From NCBI GenBank assembly GCA_022601135.1, contig JAHZJB010000075.1, positions 1 through 62,008 of the forward strand: a DNA stretch of 62,008 bases, in the 5' to 3' direction. The translations under genes were made by a program, and so were the position numbers. Source of the stretch: Actinomycetes bacterium (GTDB lineage Bacteria; Actinomycetota; Actinomycetes; Mycobacteriales; Mycobacteriaceae). The notes under the pieces are model-generated. The model was given only the letters and a program-made list of their open reading frames with translations, was not told the DNA's origin and did not search any database. Shown here piece after piece: positions 55,289 to 62,008 of this stretch (the first letter of the stretch is position 1; the number at the start of each line of letters is the position of its first letter).

Positions 55289-56222
55289 CGACCACAATCT
55301 GTGACGACGTGGGTACGGCTGATGGCGCCTCGACGGTCTCGACCGGGCCGATCGGTTCCGCCTCGTCGTCAGCGACCTCACTGAGCCTGGCGCGCCGCGC
55401 CTTTCGCACGTCGTTCAGCCGCGCGATCTGGATGGCGACCTCCAACAGCAAGGTCAGCGCGAGTGCCAACGCCAGCATCGAGAACGGATCCGAGCCGGGT
55501 GTGGCGAACGCCGCGAAGATGAACAACCCCATGATCAGACCGCGGCGCCAAGCCTTCAGCCGCTCGTAGGTCAGCACCCCGACGAGGTTCAACATGATGA
55601 TCAGCAGCGGGAATTCGAAGCTGATACCGAACACCAACAGCAGGTTGAGCAGAAAGCCGAAGTACTTGTCCCCGGACAGGGCGGTCACCTGGACGTCGCT
55701 GCCGACCGTCAGCAGGAACCCCAGCGCCTTGGAAAGCACCAGGTAGGCCAGCACCGCACCGGCGATGAACAGCACCGCGCCCAACGCGACGAAGGACACC
55801 GCGAACCGGCGCTCCTTCTGGTAGAGCCCCGGGGTGATGAACGCCCACAACTGGTACAGCCACACTGGGCAGGCCAGGACCAGGCCCGCCGTCAGCCCCA
55901 CTTTCAGACGCAACATGAACTGGTCGAACGGACCGGTGGCCAGCAGCCGACACTGGCCGTCCGGCGTGATGGTCGCGCGTGCGGACTCTGGCAGCGCGCA
56001 GTACGGTCCGCGCAACCAGTCGCCAAGGCTGGGCATCCCCAACACACCATGGCTGAACCAGAGGAACCCGAGGATCGTCGTAACGACGATGGCGAGCGCA
56101 CAAATCAGCAGCCTGCCGCGCAATTCGGTGAGGTGATCGACCAACGACATCGTGCCGTCAGGGTTCACCCGTGAACGTCTCCGACGGGGATCGAGCTTGT
56201 TGAGGAATCCGGGTATCTGCAC
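55272..56222 (-). CDS. tatC: Twin-arginine translocase subunit TatC
   Basis: The 316-residue protein has six transmembrane helices and the TatC signatures [40 protein letters not shown] and [15 protein letters not shown]. It recognises the twin-arginine signal and forms the core of the Tat translocase for folded proteins. A short extracytoplasmic insert between helices 1 and 2 and an acidic C-terminal tail of ~40 residues are typical for mycobacteria. It lies 75 bases downstream of tatA. The Tat-type binding lipoprotein at 25438 is a potential client. Confidence 0.97.
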   Translation of the reverse strand: MQIPGFLNKLDPRRRRSRVNPDGTMSLVDHLTELRGRLLICALAIVVTTILGFLWFSHGVLGMPSLGDWLRGPYCALPESARATITPDGQCRLLATGPFDQFMLRLKVGLTAGLVLACPVWLYQLWAFITPGLYQKERRFAVSFVALGAVLFIAGAVLAYLVLSKALGFLLTVGSDVQVTALSGDKYFGFLLNLLLVFGISFEFPLLIIMLNLVGVLTYERLKAWRRGLIMGLFIFAAFATPGSDPFSMLALALALTLLLEVAIQIARLNDVRKARRARLSEVADDEAEPIGPVETVEAPSAVPTSSQIVVDDDAT

Positions 56223-56297
56223 TTCAGGCTGCCTCGGTGCTGCTCAAAGACGCGAAGTCACGTCGCGAGCGCCCCGCCCGCGAGTCTAATTGGCTGG

Positions 56298-56555
56298 TCA
56301 GGCCGTGCGCTTGTCCGCCGACGGGTCGGGGGCTGCCTGCGTGCCGTTGCCGTCCGCCGGGCCGGAGGCGCGCTCCGAAGAAATCTGCGTGGGCACATCC
56401 GAGGTGGAGTCAGCCTGCATCTCCTTGATCTCGGACTTGAAGATTCGCATCGACTTTCCCAGAGAGCGCGCCGCCTCCGGGAGCTTCTTGGCGCCGAACA
56501 GCAGCACGAACACGGCGATGACGATGACCCAGTGCCAGGGTTGTAGACCACCCAA
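56298..56555 (-). CDS. tatA: Twin-arginine translocase subunit TatA
   Basis: The 85-residue protein has one N-terminal transmembrane helix ([16 protein letters not shown]), then the amphipathic helix starting with [16 protein letters not shown], and a disordered acidic tail. TatA oligomers form the Tat pore. The start is a TTG at 56555 with a strong GGAGGT seven bases upstream. It is transcribed after pafC with a gap of about 30 bases and precedes tatC. Confidence 0.95.
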   Translation of the reverse strand: MGGLQPWHWVIVIAVFVLLFGAKKLPEAARSLGKSMRIFKSEIKEMQADSTSDVPTQISSERASGPADGNGTQAAPDPSADKRTA

Positions 56556-56585
56556 TTTGGTTACCTCCAGACGTCTGCGCCGAGT

Positions 56586-57572
56586 CTACTCGCCCGACGA
56601 GTCGGGACCGACCCGATACGCCTCCAGGGCGACCAGAGCAGACCGCCGGACGCGCTCGGCGAGCCGCTTCGGCTCGCGCACCCGCACCGCCGATCCGAAC
56701 CCCAGAACGAAGCGTGCCATCCACTGTTCGGATGCGTAGGTCATCGCGGCCTCACATGAACCGTCGGGGAACTCGCGTACCAACCGCAGTGGGTAGTAGT
56801 CGAACATCCACGCGGCCGATCGCTCAACGAGTAGCGTCGCCGTGGGCAGCGACGGGTCGGCTGTATCCGGATCGAAAAGCGAAGTATCCGGGCCCGCCTG
56901 GACCGCGGGCGACGGCGGCGCCGAGGGCTCCTCCAGCACTCTCGCCTCGACGATCCGGTCCAGCCGAAACAGCCGCACGCCCTCGGCCGACCGGCACCAC
57001 GCCTCTAGATATGTGTGGTCTGCCACCAGCACAACGCGAATCGGGTCGACCACCCGACTGGACAGTGTGTCGTGGGACGCCGAGTAGTAATCGATCGCCA
57101 ACGCCCGGTCGGTGCGCACCGCGGTCCGAACAGCCGTGGCTGCCTCGGTTTCGGACGGTGCGGGGTCGTCCACGGCCGCGCCCTCGGAGTTGTGGCTCGC
57201 CTTACCCGTCACGGATTCGATCTTGGCGATCGCACTGCGCGCCGCCTCCGGGTCGACCATCCCCGGTACGTCAACCAGCGCGCGCAGCGCCACTAGGACC
57301 CCCGTGGCCTCAGGCGACGTCAGCCTCAGCGGCTGGTCGATTCCCGCCGTGAAGGTGACTTCTATGGTGTCTCCGGAAAACTCGAAGTCGATCAGATCGC
57401 CCGGTCCGTAGCCCGGCAGACCGCACATCCACAATTGGTTGAGATCATCCCGGAGCTGCTTGACGCTGACGCCGAGGTCCACGGCCGCTTCCGAGTAGGT
57501 AATCCTCGGGTTGGCCTGGAAGTAGGGCACCATGTTCAACAATCGCACCAGCCGGGTACTGACGGCCGTCAT
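56586..57572 (-). CDS. pafC: WYL-domain transcription regulator PafC
   Basis: The 328-residue protein has an N-terminal winged helix-turn-helix (RLVRLLNMVPYFQANPRITYSEAAVDLG) and a WYL domain for ligand sensing (AWCRSAEGVRLFRLDRIVEA). With PafB it forms the PafBC activator of the LexA-independent mycobacterial DNA damage response, including recA. It overlaps the pafB stop by four bases (ATGA), so equal amounts are likely. It precedes tatA on the same transcript. Confidence 0.96.
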   Translation of the reverse strand: MTAVSTRLVRLLNMVPYFQANPRITYSEAAVDLGVSVKQLRDDLNQLWMCGLPGYGPGDLIDFEFSGDTIEVTFTAGIDQPLRLTSPEATGVLVALRALVDVPGMVDPEAARSAIAKIESVTGKASHNSEGAAVDDPAPSETEAATAVRTAVRTDRALAIDYYSASHDTLSSRVVDPIRVVLVADHTYLEAWCRSAEGVRLFRLDRIVEARVLEEPSAPPSPAVQAGPDTSLFDPDTADPSLPTATLLVERSAAWMFDYYPLRLVREFPDGSCEAAMTYASEQWMARFVLGFGSAVRVREPKRLAERVRRSALVALEAYRVGPDSSGE

Positions 57573-58564
57573 GCGGGATCCGCCCCCGCACCGGCCTGCG
57601 CCTCCAACCGCGCGATGACATCTTCGCGCAGCGACGCCGGCTCCAGTACCACCGCGTCGGCCCCATAGCTGGCGATCTCCCGCGCCACCCGGTCGAACAT
57701 GCCGATGTCCAGCGCGATCACCTCTCCCGCGCGCCCGCCCAGGGTCCGTGGATCCCCGGGCGTGGACCGGCGACGCAAGGCCGTAGCCCGACCGTCGGCA
57801 AGCCAGACCCTGGCCTGCCCGGACGCGGGCCAGTCGCCCACCACACGATCGATGACCTCCCTCAGGTTGAGGTCCGCGGGCCTGCTGACCGCGCCGGGCT
57901 CGCCGATCGGTGTTACCTCAGCGCCGATTCGCGAGAGCCGGAATGTGCGAACGGCGCCACGGTCGCGGTCATGGCCGATCAGGTACCAGCGGCCGCTGTC
58001 GGTCACCACGCCCCACGGCTCTACCGTGCGCAGGATGTAGGGTTCGGCTCTCGAGGGGCGGTGCGGAAACTGCACGACGTGCCCTGAGTCAATGGCCGAC
58101 AACAAGATCCCGAGCACCTCTTCCGAACCGCGCAGTCCGGGTAGCGCAGCGGTGGAGGTGATGGCGATATCGGCGTCGGCGGCTTCAATGTCTATTCCGG
58201 CCGCCCGCAACTTCAGCAGCGCACCCTGGGTGGCGGTGATGAGCTCGGGCGACTCCCACAGCCGCGTCGCTACCGCTACCGCGGCTGCCTCGTCGGCGGT
58301 GAGTTTCACGGCGGGCAGCGCATACGCCTCGCGACTGATGCGATAGCCCTCGATCGGATCCGTCGGCGAAGCCCTCCCGGTCTCCAGCGGGATTCCCAGA
58401 TCGCGTAGTTCGTTCTTGTCGCGTTCGAACATCCGGGAAAATGCCTCGTCGCTGGCGTCGACGGGGTAGCCGGACACTATCTCGCGGATGCGGTCGGCGG
58501 TAATGAAGGTGCGTGTGGACAACAGCGCGATGACGAGGTTCATCAGCCGCTCGACTTTGGACAT
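57569..58564 (-). CDS. pafB: WYL-domain transcription regulator PafB
   Basis: The 331-residue partner of PafC has an N-terminal helix-turn-helix (KVERLMNLVIALLSTRTFITADRIREIVSGYP) and a WYL domain (GRWYLIGHDRDRGAVRTFRLSRI). PafBC responds to DNA damage, probably through single-stranded DNA. The frame has a GTG at 58570, but ATG 58564 is the natural start. It lies 52 bases downstream of pafA on the same strand. Confidence 0.96.
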   Translation of the reverse strand: MSKVERLMNLVIALLSTRTFITADRIREIVSGYPVDASDEAFSRMFERDKNELRDLGIPLETGRASPTDPIEGYRISREAYALPAVKLTADEAAAVAVATRLWESPELITATQGALLKLRAAGIDIEAADADIAITSTAALPGLRGSEEVLGILLSAIDSGHVVQFPHRPSRAEPYILRTVEPWGVVTDSGRWYLIGHDRDRGAVRTFRLSRIGAEVTPIGEPGAVSRPADLNLREVIDRVVGDWPASGQARVWLADGRATALRRRSTPGDPRTLGGRAGEVIALDIGMFDRVAREIASYGADAVVLEPASLREDVIARLEAQAGAGADPA

Positions 58565-58616
58565 CCCCACGGGTTAGAGCTTAAGGGGCATCGAGGACCG
58601 GCAGCGCGTCAGCTGA

Positions 58617-59975
58617 TCACATGCTCGCGATGAGCCGCTTGACCCGCTCGTCGACGGATCGGAACGGATCCTTGCACAACACGGTTCGCTGTGCTTGGTC
58701 GTTCAGCTTGAGGTGCACCCAGTCGACGGTGAAGTCGCGGCCCGCCTCCTGCGCAGCGCTGATGAACTCGCCGCGCAGCTTCGCCCGTGTCGTTTGTGGC
58801 GGATTGTCGACCGCGGCGTCGATCTCTTCGTCGGTCGTGATCCGCGCCGCGAGGCCCTTGCGTTGCAGCAGATCGAACACGCCGCGACCCCGCTTGATGT
58901 CGTGATAGGCGAGATCGAGCTGGCTGATCTTCGGGTTGGACAGCTCCATGTCGTAGCGGTCTTGGTAGCGCTCGAAGAGCTTGCGCTTGATCACCCAATC
59001 GATCTCGGTGTCGACCTTGGCGAAGTCCTGGCTCTCCACCGCGTCGAGCTGCCGACCCCACAAATCGACCACCTGGGAGATCTGCGCGTTGGCTTCGCGG
59101 GTCTGCAGGTAGTCCACCGCGCGGGAGTAATACTCCCGCTGGATGTCCAGCGCGCTGGCCTGCCTGCCGCCGGCCAGCCGCACCGGCCGGCGACCTGTGA
59201 CATCGTGGCTGACCTCACGGATCGCGCGAATCGGATTGTCCAGTGAAAAGTCACGGAATGCGACTCCGGCCTCGATCATCTCCAAGACCAGGGAAGCCGA
59301 GCCCACCTTGAGCAGCGTGGTGCACTCACTCATGTTGGAGTCTCCGACGATGACGTGCAGGCGGCGGTACTTTTCGGCGTCGGCGTGCGGCTCATCGCGG
59401 GTGTTGATGATGGGACGCGAACGGGTGGTCGCGCTGGACACGCCCTCCCAGATGTGCTCGGCCCGCTGGGACAGGCAGAACGCGGCGGCCTTGGGCGTCT
59501 GCAGCACCTTGCCCGCGCCGCAGATCAACTGGCGGGTGACCAGGAAAGGCAGCAGGACATCGGAGATCCGGGAGAATTCACCGGCACGGACGATGAGATA
59601 GTTCTCGTGGCAGCCATACGAATTGCCGGCGGAGTCGGTGTTGTTCTTGAAGAGATAGATATCGCCGCCGATGCCTTCGTCGGCGAGGCGCTGCTCGGCG
59701 TCTACCAACAAGTCCTCGAGTACCCGCTCGCCAGCGCGGTCGTGGGTCACCAACTGGTTGAGGCCGTCGCACTCCGCGGTCGCGTACTCGGGGTGACTGC
59801 CGACGTCGAGGTAGAGCCGCGCACCATTTCGGAGGAAGACGTTGCTGCTGCGGCCCCAGGATACGACGCGCCGGAACAGATAGCGGGCAACCTCGTCGGG
59901 GCTGAGCCGACGATGACCGTGGAACGTGCAGGTCACACCGAATTCAGTCTCGATGCCCATGATTCGTCGCTGCAC
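58617..59975 (-). CDS. pafA: Proteasome accessory factor PafA, Pup ligase
   Basis: The 452-residue enzyme is almost identical to mycobacterial PafA, which attaches Pup to lysines of proteins destined for the proteasome, using ATP. The N-terminal [20 protein letters not shown] carries the magnesium/ATP glutamates. Other hallmarks are [17 protein letters not shown] and [19 protein letters not shown]. The start is GTG 59975. A TAGTCT box lies seven bases upstream. Pup, Dop and the proteasome subunits are not in the window. They may lie beyond the insertion element to the right. Confidence 0.98.
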   Translation of the reverse strand: MQRRIMGIETEFGVTCTFHGHRRLSPDEVARYLFRRVVSWGRSSNVFLRNGARLYLDVGSHPEYATAECDGLNQLVTHDRAGERVLEDLLVDAEQRLADEGIGGDIYLFKNNTDSAGNSYGCHENYLIVRAGEFSRISDVLLPFLVTRQLICGAGKVLQTPKAAAFCLSQRAEHIWEGVSSATTRSRPIINTRDEPHADAEKYRRLHVIVGDSNMSECTTLLKVGSASLVLEMIEAGVAFRDFSLDNPIRAIREVSHDVTGRRPVRLAGGRQASALDIQREYYSRAVDYLQTREANAQISQVVDLWGRQLDAVESQDFAKVDTEIDWVIKRKLFERYQDRYDMELSNPKISQLDLAYHDIKRGRGVFDLLQRKGLAARITTDEEIDAAVDNPPQTTRAKLRGEFISAAQEAGRDFTVDWVHLKLNDQAQRTVLCKDPFRSVDERVKRLIASM

Positions 59976-59982
59976 CTCACCG

Positions 59983-59988
59983 AGACTA
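59983..59988 (-). promoter_or_regulatory. Candidate -10 box for pafA
   Basis: On the minus strand TAGTCT fits TANNNT and ends seven bases before GTG 59975, which suggests a leaderless pafA-pafBC transcript. A weak GGTGAG directly before the GTG could also serve as a ribosome binding site. Confidence 0.35.
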
Positions 59989-60063
59989 CTTGTTGGCGGC
60001 GGGCGGGGCGGCTAGACCACGCCGCGACGTTCCTCGGCCACAACTTCGCGGGGAACTTCGCGA

Positions 60064-60116
60064 GGATCATCGTGGGGATATCGCGGGGATCATCGTGGGG
60101 ATATCGCGGGGATCAT
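60064..60116. repeat. 23-bp tandem repeat upstream of pafA
   Basis: A 23-base unit starting GGATCATCGTGGGGATATCG is repeated at 60064 and 60087, with a third partial copy (GGATCAT) at 60110. The unit contains the palindrome GATATC. The array is noncoding as far as I can see. It lies between pafA and the small repeat-containing ORF, in a region that also carries a mobile element. Confidence 0.8.
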
Positions 60117-60200
60117 CTGTCTTACCCACCATGCACACTCCATCCCAGGTGACCATCTGCTTACGCCAACGCCGGTGTGGATCTCAGTGAGGGGTGTGAC

Positions 60201-60569
60201 ATGCAGCCGGAACAGGCGGACCCGCCGTCTTCCAAGTCGTCAACATTTGATGACGACTCCGGCGACGACGCTGCCCAGCCGGAGCGGAAGTCGTCAACAT
60301 TTGATGACGACTCCGGCGGCGACGCTGCCCAGCCGGAGCGGAAGTCGTCAACATTTGATGACGACTCCGGCGACGACGCTGCCCAGCCGGAGCGGACAAA
60401 ACCCTGGTGGGAAAACCACCCTGAACTGGAGGCGATCAAAGCCCGCGTGGAGGCCGACATCTACGGCAAGCCTGACCGGCCCGAATCACACTCCCCCGAC
60501 TCACACTCCCCCGATCCCGTGCTGAGCAATGATCAGAACCTGTGGATGAGCCTCGGCGGGGCGGCGTGA
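60201..60569 (+). CDS. Repeat-containing small ORF, probably cut by the IS element
   Basis: This 122-residue acidic protein has three tandem 18-residue repeats KSSTFDDDSGDDAAQPER (residues 12-65, encoded by 60234-60395), with one Asp-to-Gly change in copy 2. A segment TKPWWENHPELEAIKARVEAD and a Pro/Ser/His tail follow. ATG 60201 after GAGGGG decides the start; the frame also has GTG 60177. The stop at 60567-60569 falls at the edge of the IS256-type element, and NDQNLWMSLGGAA looks like a sequence that would continue. I infer that the C-terminus has been replaced by IS DNA. Function unknown. Confidence 0.6.
   Translation: MQPEQADPPSSKSSTFDDDSGDDAAQPERKSSTFDDDSGGDAAQPERKSSTFDDDSGDDAAQPERTKPWWENHPELEAIKARVEADIYGKPDRPESHSPDSHSPDPVLSNDQNLWMSLGGAA
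60234..60395 (+). repeat. Three 54-bp tandem repeats inside the small ORF
   Basis: Copies at 60234-60287, 60288-60341 and 60342-60395 are nearly identical at DNA level; the only difference I found is one base in copy 2. In-frame length (18 codons) keeps the ORF open. The lack of synonymous drift points to recent duplication. Confidence 0.92.
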
Positions 60570-60573
60570 AAGT

Positions 60574-60657
60574 GGGCGCACCTTCCCGAGGATGATCTGA
60601 AAGTCCAGTAGCTCTGATCAAGACCGGCGTTGGCGCGCTGGTTGGGAAGGTACGCCC
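60574..60657. repeat. Inverted repeat hiding the transposase ribosome binding site
   Basis: GGGCGCACCTTCCC (60574-60587) and GGGAAGGTACGCCC (60644-60657) pair at 13 of 14 positions. The right arm contains the GGAAGG Shine-Dalgarno site and touches the transposase ATG at 60658. mRNA read from outside the IS would fold and block translation, a strategy known from other insertion sequences. Confidence 0.65.
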
Positions 60658-61974
60658 ATGCTCACCGTAATTCACGATGTCCAGGAGGCCAACGGCAACG
60701 ACGCCGCCGATCGGTCGTTGCTTGATGAGATCGTCCGCGACGGCGCGCAACAGATGCTGGCCGCCGCGCTCAAAGCCGAGGTCGCTGCCTACGTAGCTCA
60801 GTTCACCGATCAGCTCGATGAGCACGGTCATCGGTTGGTGGTGCGCAACGGCTCTCACCAGCCGCGTGAGGTGTTGACCGCAGCTGGCGCGGTGCAGGTG
60901 AGGGCTCCGCGAGTCAACGACCGCCGCGTCGACCCCGACACCGGGCAACGTCAGCGGTTCGCCTCGGCGATCCTGCCGGCGTGGGCGCGTAAGTCACCAC
61001 AGATAAGCGAGGTGCTGCCGCTGCTGTACCTGCATGGACTGTCCAGCGGGGACTTCGGGCCGGCGCTGGAGCAGTTCCTGGGCTCCGGAGCGGGGTTGTC
61101 GGCCACAACGATCACCCGCCTGACTGCGCAGTGGCAAGGCGAAGCCGCCGCGTTCGGGTGCCGGGATCTGTCGGGCACCGACTACGTCTATCTGTGGGTC
61201 GACGGTATCCACCTCAAAGTCCGCCTGGAGCAGACCAAGCTGTGCTTGCTGGTGATGATCGGCGTGCGCGCCGATGGCCGCAAGGAACTGGTCGCAATCA
61301 CCGACGGCTACCGGGAGTCGACCGAGTCGTGGGCTGATCTGCTGCGCGACTGTAAACGCCGCGGCATGACCGCCCCGGTGCTGGCCGTCGGGGATGGCGC
61401 CCTGGGGTTCTGGAAAGCCGTCCGTGAGGTGTTCCCCGCTACCCGGGAGCAACGCTGCTGGTTCCACAAACAGGCCAATGTTCTTGCCGCGCTGCCGAAA
61501 TCAGCGCACCCATCCGCGCTGGCGGCGATCAAGGACATCTACAACGCTGAAGATGTCGACAAGGCCCAGATCGCGGTCAAGGCCTTCGAGGTCGACTTCG
61601 GCGGCAAGTATCCCAAGGCCGTCGCCAAGATCACCGACGATCTTGACACGCTGCTCGAGTTCTACAAGTACCCCGCAGAGCACTGGATCCACTTGCGCAC
61701 GACCAATCCGATCGAAAGCACCTTTGCGACCGTGCGGCTTCGGACCAAGGTGACCAAGGGGCCGGGGTCCCGCGCGGCCGGTCTGGCCATGGCCTACAAG
61801 CTGATCGACGCCGCGCAGGCCCGCTGGCGGGCCGTCAACGCCCCACATCTGGTCGCCCTCGTCCGTGCCGGTGGGGTCTTCCACAAAGGCAAACTGCTCG
61901 AACGGCCCACCGACATCACCCCACCGACACCGCCCTCAGGCGGTGACGACCACACCGGAACGGAGGTCGCCTGA
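60658..61974 (+). CDS. IS256-family (Mutator-type) transposase
   Basis: The 438-residue transposase has the DDE triad of the IS256 family: Asp182 in YLWVDGIHLK, Asp246 in AVGDGALGFW and Glu353 in TTNPIESTFATVR. The family C(2)H motif is seen in RCWFHKQANVL (Cys267, His270). The N-terminal DNA-binding part carries EVAAYVAQF and VRNGSHQPREVLTAAGAV. It catalyses cut-or-copy transposition of this element. The frame is intact, so the element may be active. It differs clearly from IS1081 of M. tuberculosis and belongs to a separate branch. Confidence 0.95.
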   Translation: MLTVIHDVQEANGNDAADRSLLDEIVRDGAQQMLAAALKAEVAAYVAQFTDQLDEHGHRLVVRNGSHQPREVLTAAGAVQVRAPRVNDRRVDPDTGQRQRFASAILPAWARKSPQISEVLPLLYLHGLSSGDFGPALEQFLGSGAGLSATTITRLTAQWQGEAAAFGCRDLSGTDYVYLWVDGIHLKVRLEQTKLCLLVMIGVRADGRKELVAITDGYRESTESWADLLRDCKRRGMTAPVLAVGDGALGFWKAVREVFPATREQRCWFHKQANVLAALPKSAHPSALAAIKDIYNAEDVDKAQIAVKAFEVDFGGKYPKAVAKITDDLDTLLEFYKYPAEHWIHLRTTNPIESTFATVRLRTKVTKGPGSRAAGLAMAYKLIDAAQARWRAVNAPHLVALVRAGGVFHKGKLLERPTDITPPTPPSGGDDHTGTEVA

Positions 61975-62008
61975 AAACACCCCGATCCACAGGTCTTGAC
62001 TATTTCTC

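Larger units (their letters stand above)
60570..62008 (+). mobile_element. IS256-family insertion sequence, right end beyond the window
   Basis: The element contains a full IS256/Mutator-type transposase gene. Noncoding DNA on both sides shows limited inverted similarity: TCAAGACC at 60618-60625 and its reverse complement at 61992-61999. By this symmetry the right terminal repeat should lie outside the window. The left end is placed around 60570 because the preceding ORF stops there. No target duplication can be checked. The left boundary is uncertain by tens of bases. Confidence 0.7.

Noticed and set aside
60064..60395. CRISPR-like array
   Set aside because: The 23-bp and 54-bp repeats are directly contiguous without spacers, the 54-bp set is coding, and no cas genes are near.

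Overview
The window looks like chromosomal DNA of an environmental, probably fast-growing mycobacterium (Mycolicibacterium/Mycobacterium). It is GC-rich. It carries mycobacterial signature genes: RbpA, Ppm1/Lnt, the proteasome accessory genes pafA-pafB-pafC with tatA-tatC-helY, a fused cobIJ, and an Acg-type nitroreductase. Several gene orders match those I remember from M. tuberculosis around Rv2049c-Rv2053c, Rv2061c-Rv2074 and Rv2089c-Rv2097c. Lnt and Ppm1 are separate genes here, unlike the fused Rv2051c of M. tuberculosis. An alkane-type CYP153 system also argues for a soil or water species. No rRNA, tRNA or CRISPR array was seen, and no gene-free stretch exceeds 300 bases.

Bases 1-25,300 are accessory metabolism. 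They hold the tail of a DUF2130 protein, a NamZ-type (DUF1343) lipoprotein glycosidase and a sulfite-oxidase-fold enzyme. Next comes a complete CYP153 alkane hydroxylase set: AraC-type regulator, 2Fe-2S ferredoxin, P450 and ferredoxin reductase. The regulator/ferredoxin gap contains a two-helical-turn direct repeat. A minus-strand operon of serine hydrolase, cupin and GH29 alpha-L-fucosidase follows. It is divergent from a three-gene operon made of an unknown protein, a fatty-acid alpha-dioxygenase homologue and a P450. This operon is the most interesting uncharacterised system in the window. Then come a CPA2 antiporter, pyroglutamyl peptidase, Acg-like nitroreductase, a membrane Ser/Thr kinase, a secreted acidic protein, a SnoaL-like protein and an MFS exporter.

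Bases 25,300-32,900 hold an orphan polyamine-type ABC binding lipoprotein with no conventional start codon, an MBL hydrolase, an RDD protein, a copper amine oxidase, a carboxylesterase and a lipoprotein.

Bases 32,900-60,000 are core mycobacterial backbone. RbpA is followed by the fxsA-amidohydrolase-lnt-ppm1 chain with overlapping junctions, two PPOX/F420-type paralogues, and cobN divergent from cobG-cobH-cobIJ. After these come a phosphotransferase, cobL, an SDR and a Rv2074-like PPOX. cobK and cobM are missing from the place where M. tuberculosis has them. The block ends with peptidase, 5'-3' exonuclease, DUF4333 protein, helY, tatC, tatA, pafC, pafB and pafA.

Bases 60,000-62,008 are a breakpoint next to pafA. 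They hold 23-bp DNA repeats, a small ORF with three 54-bp repeats that stops at the edge of an IS256-family element, and that element itself, which runs off the end of the window. Several genes show a TANNNT hexamer 6-8 bases before the start codon, which suggests leaderless transcripts.
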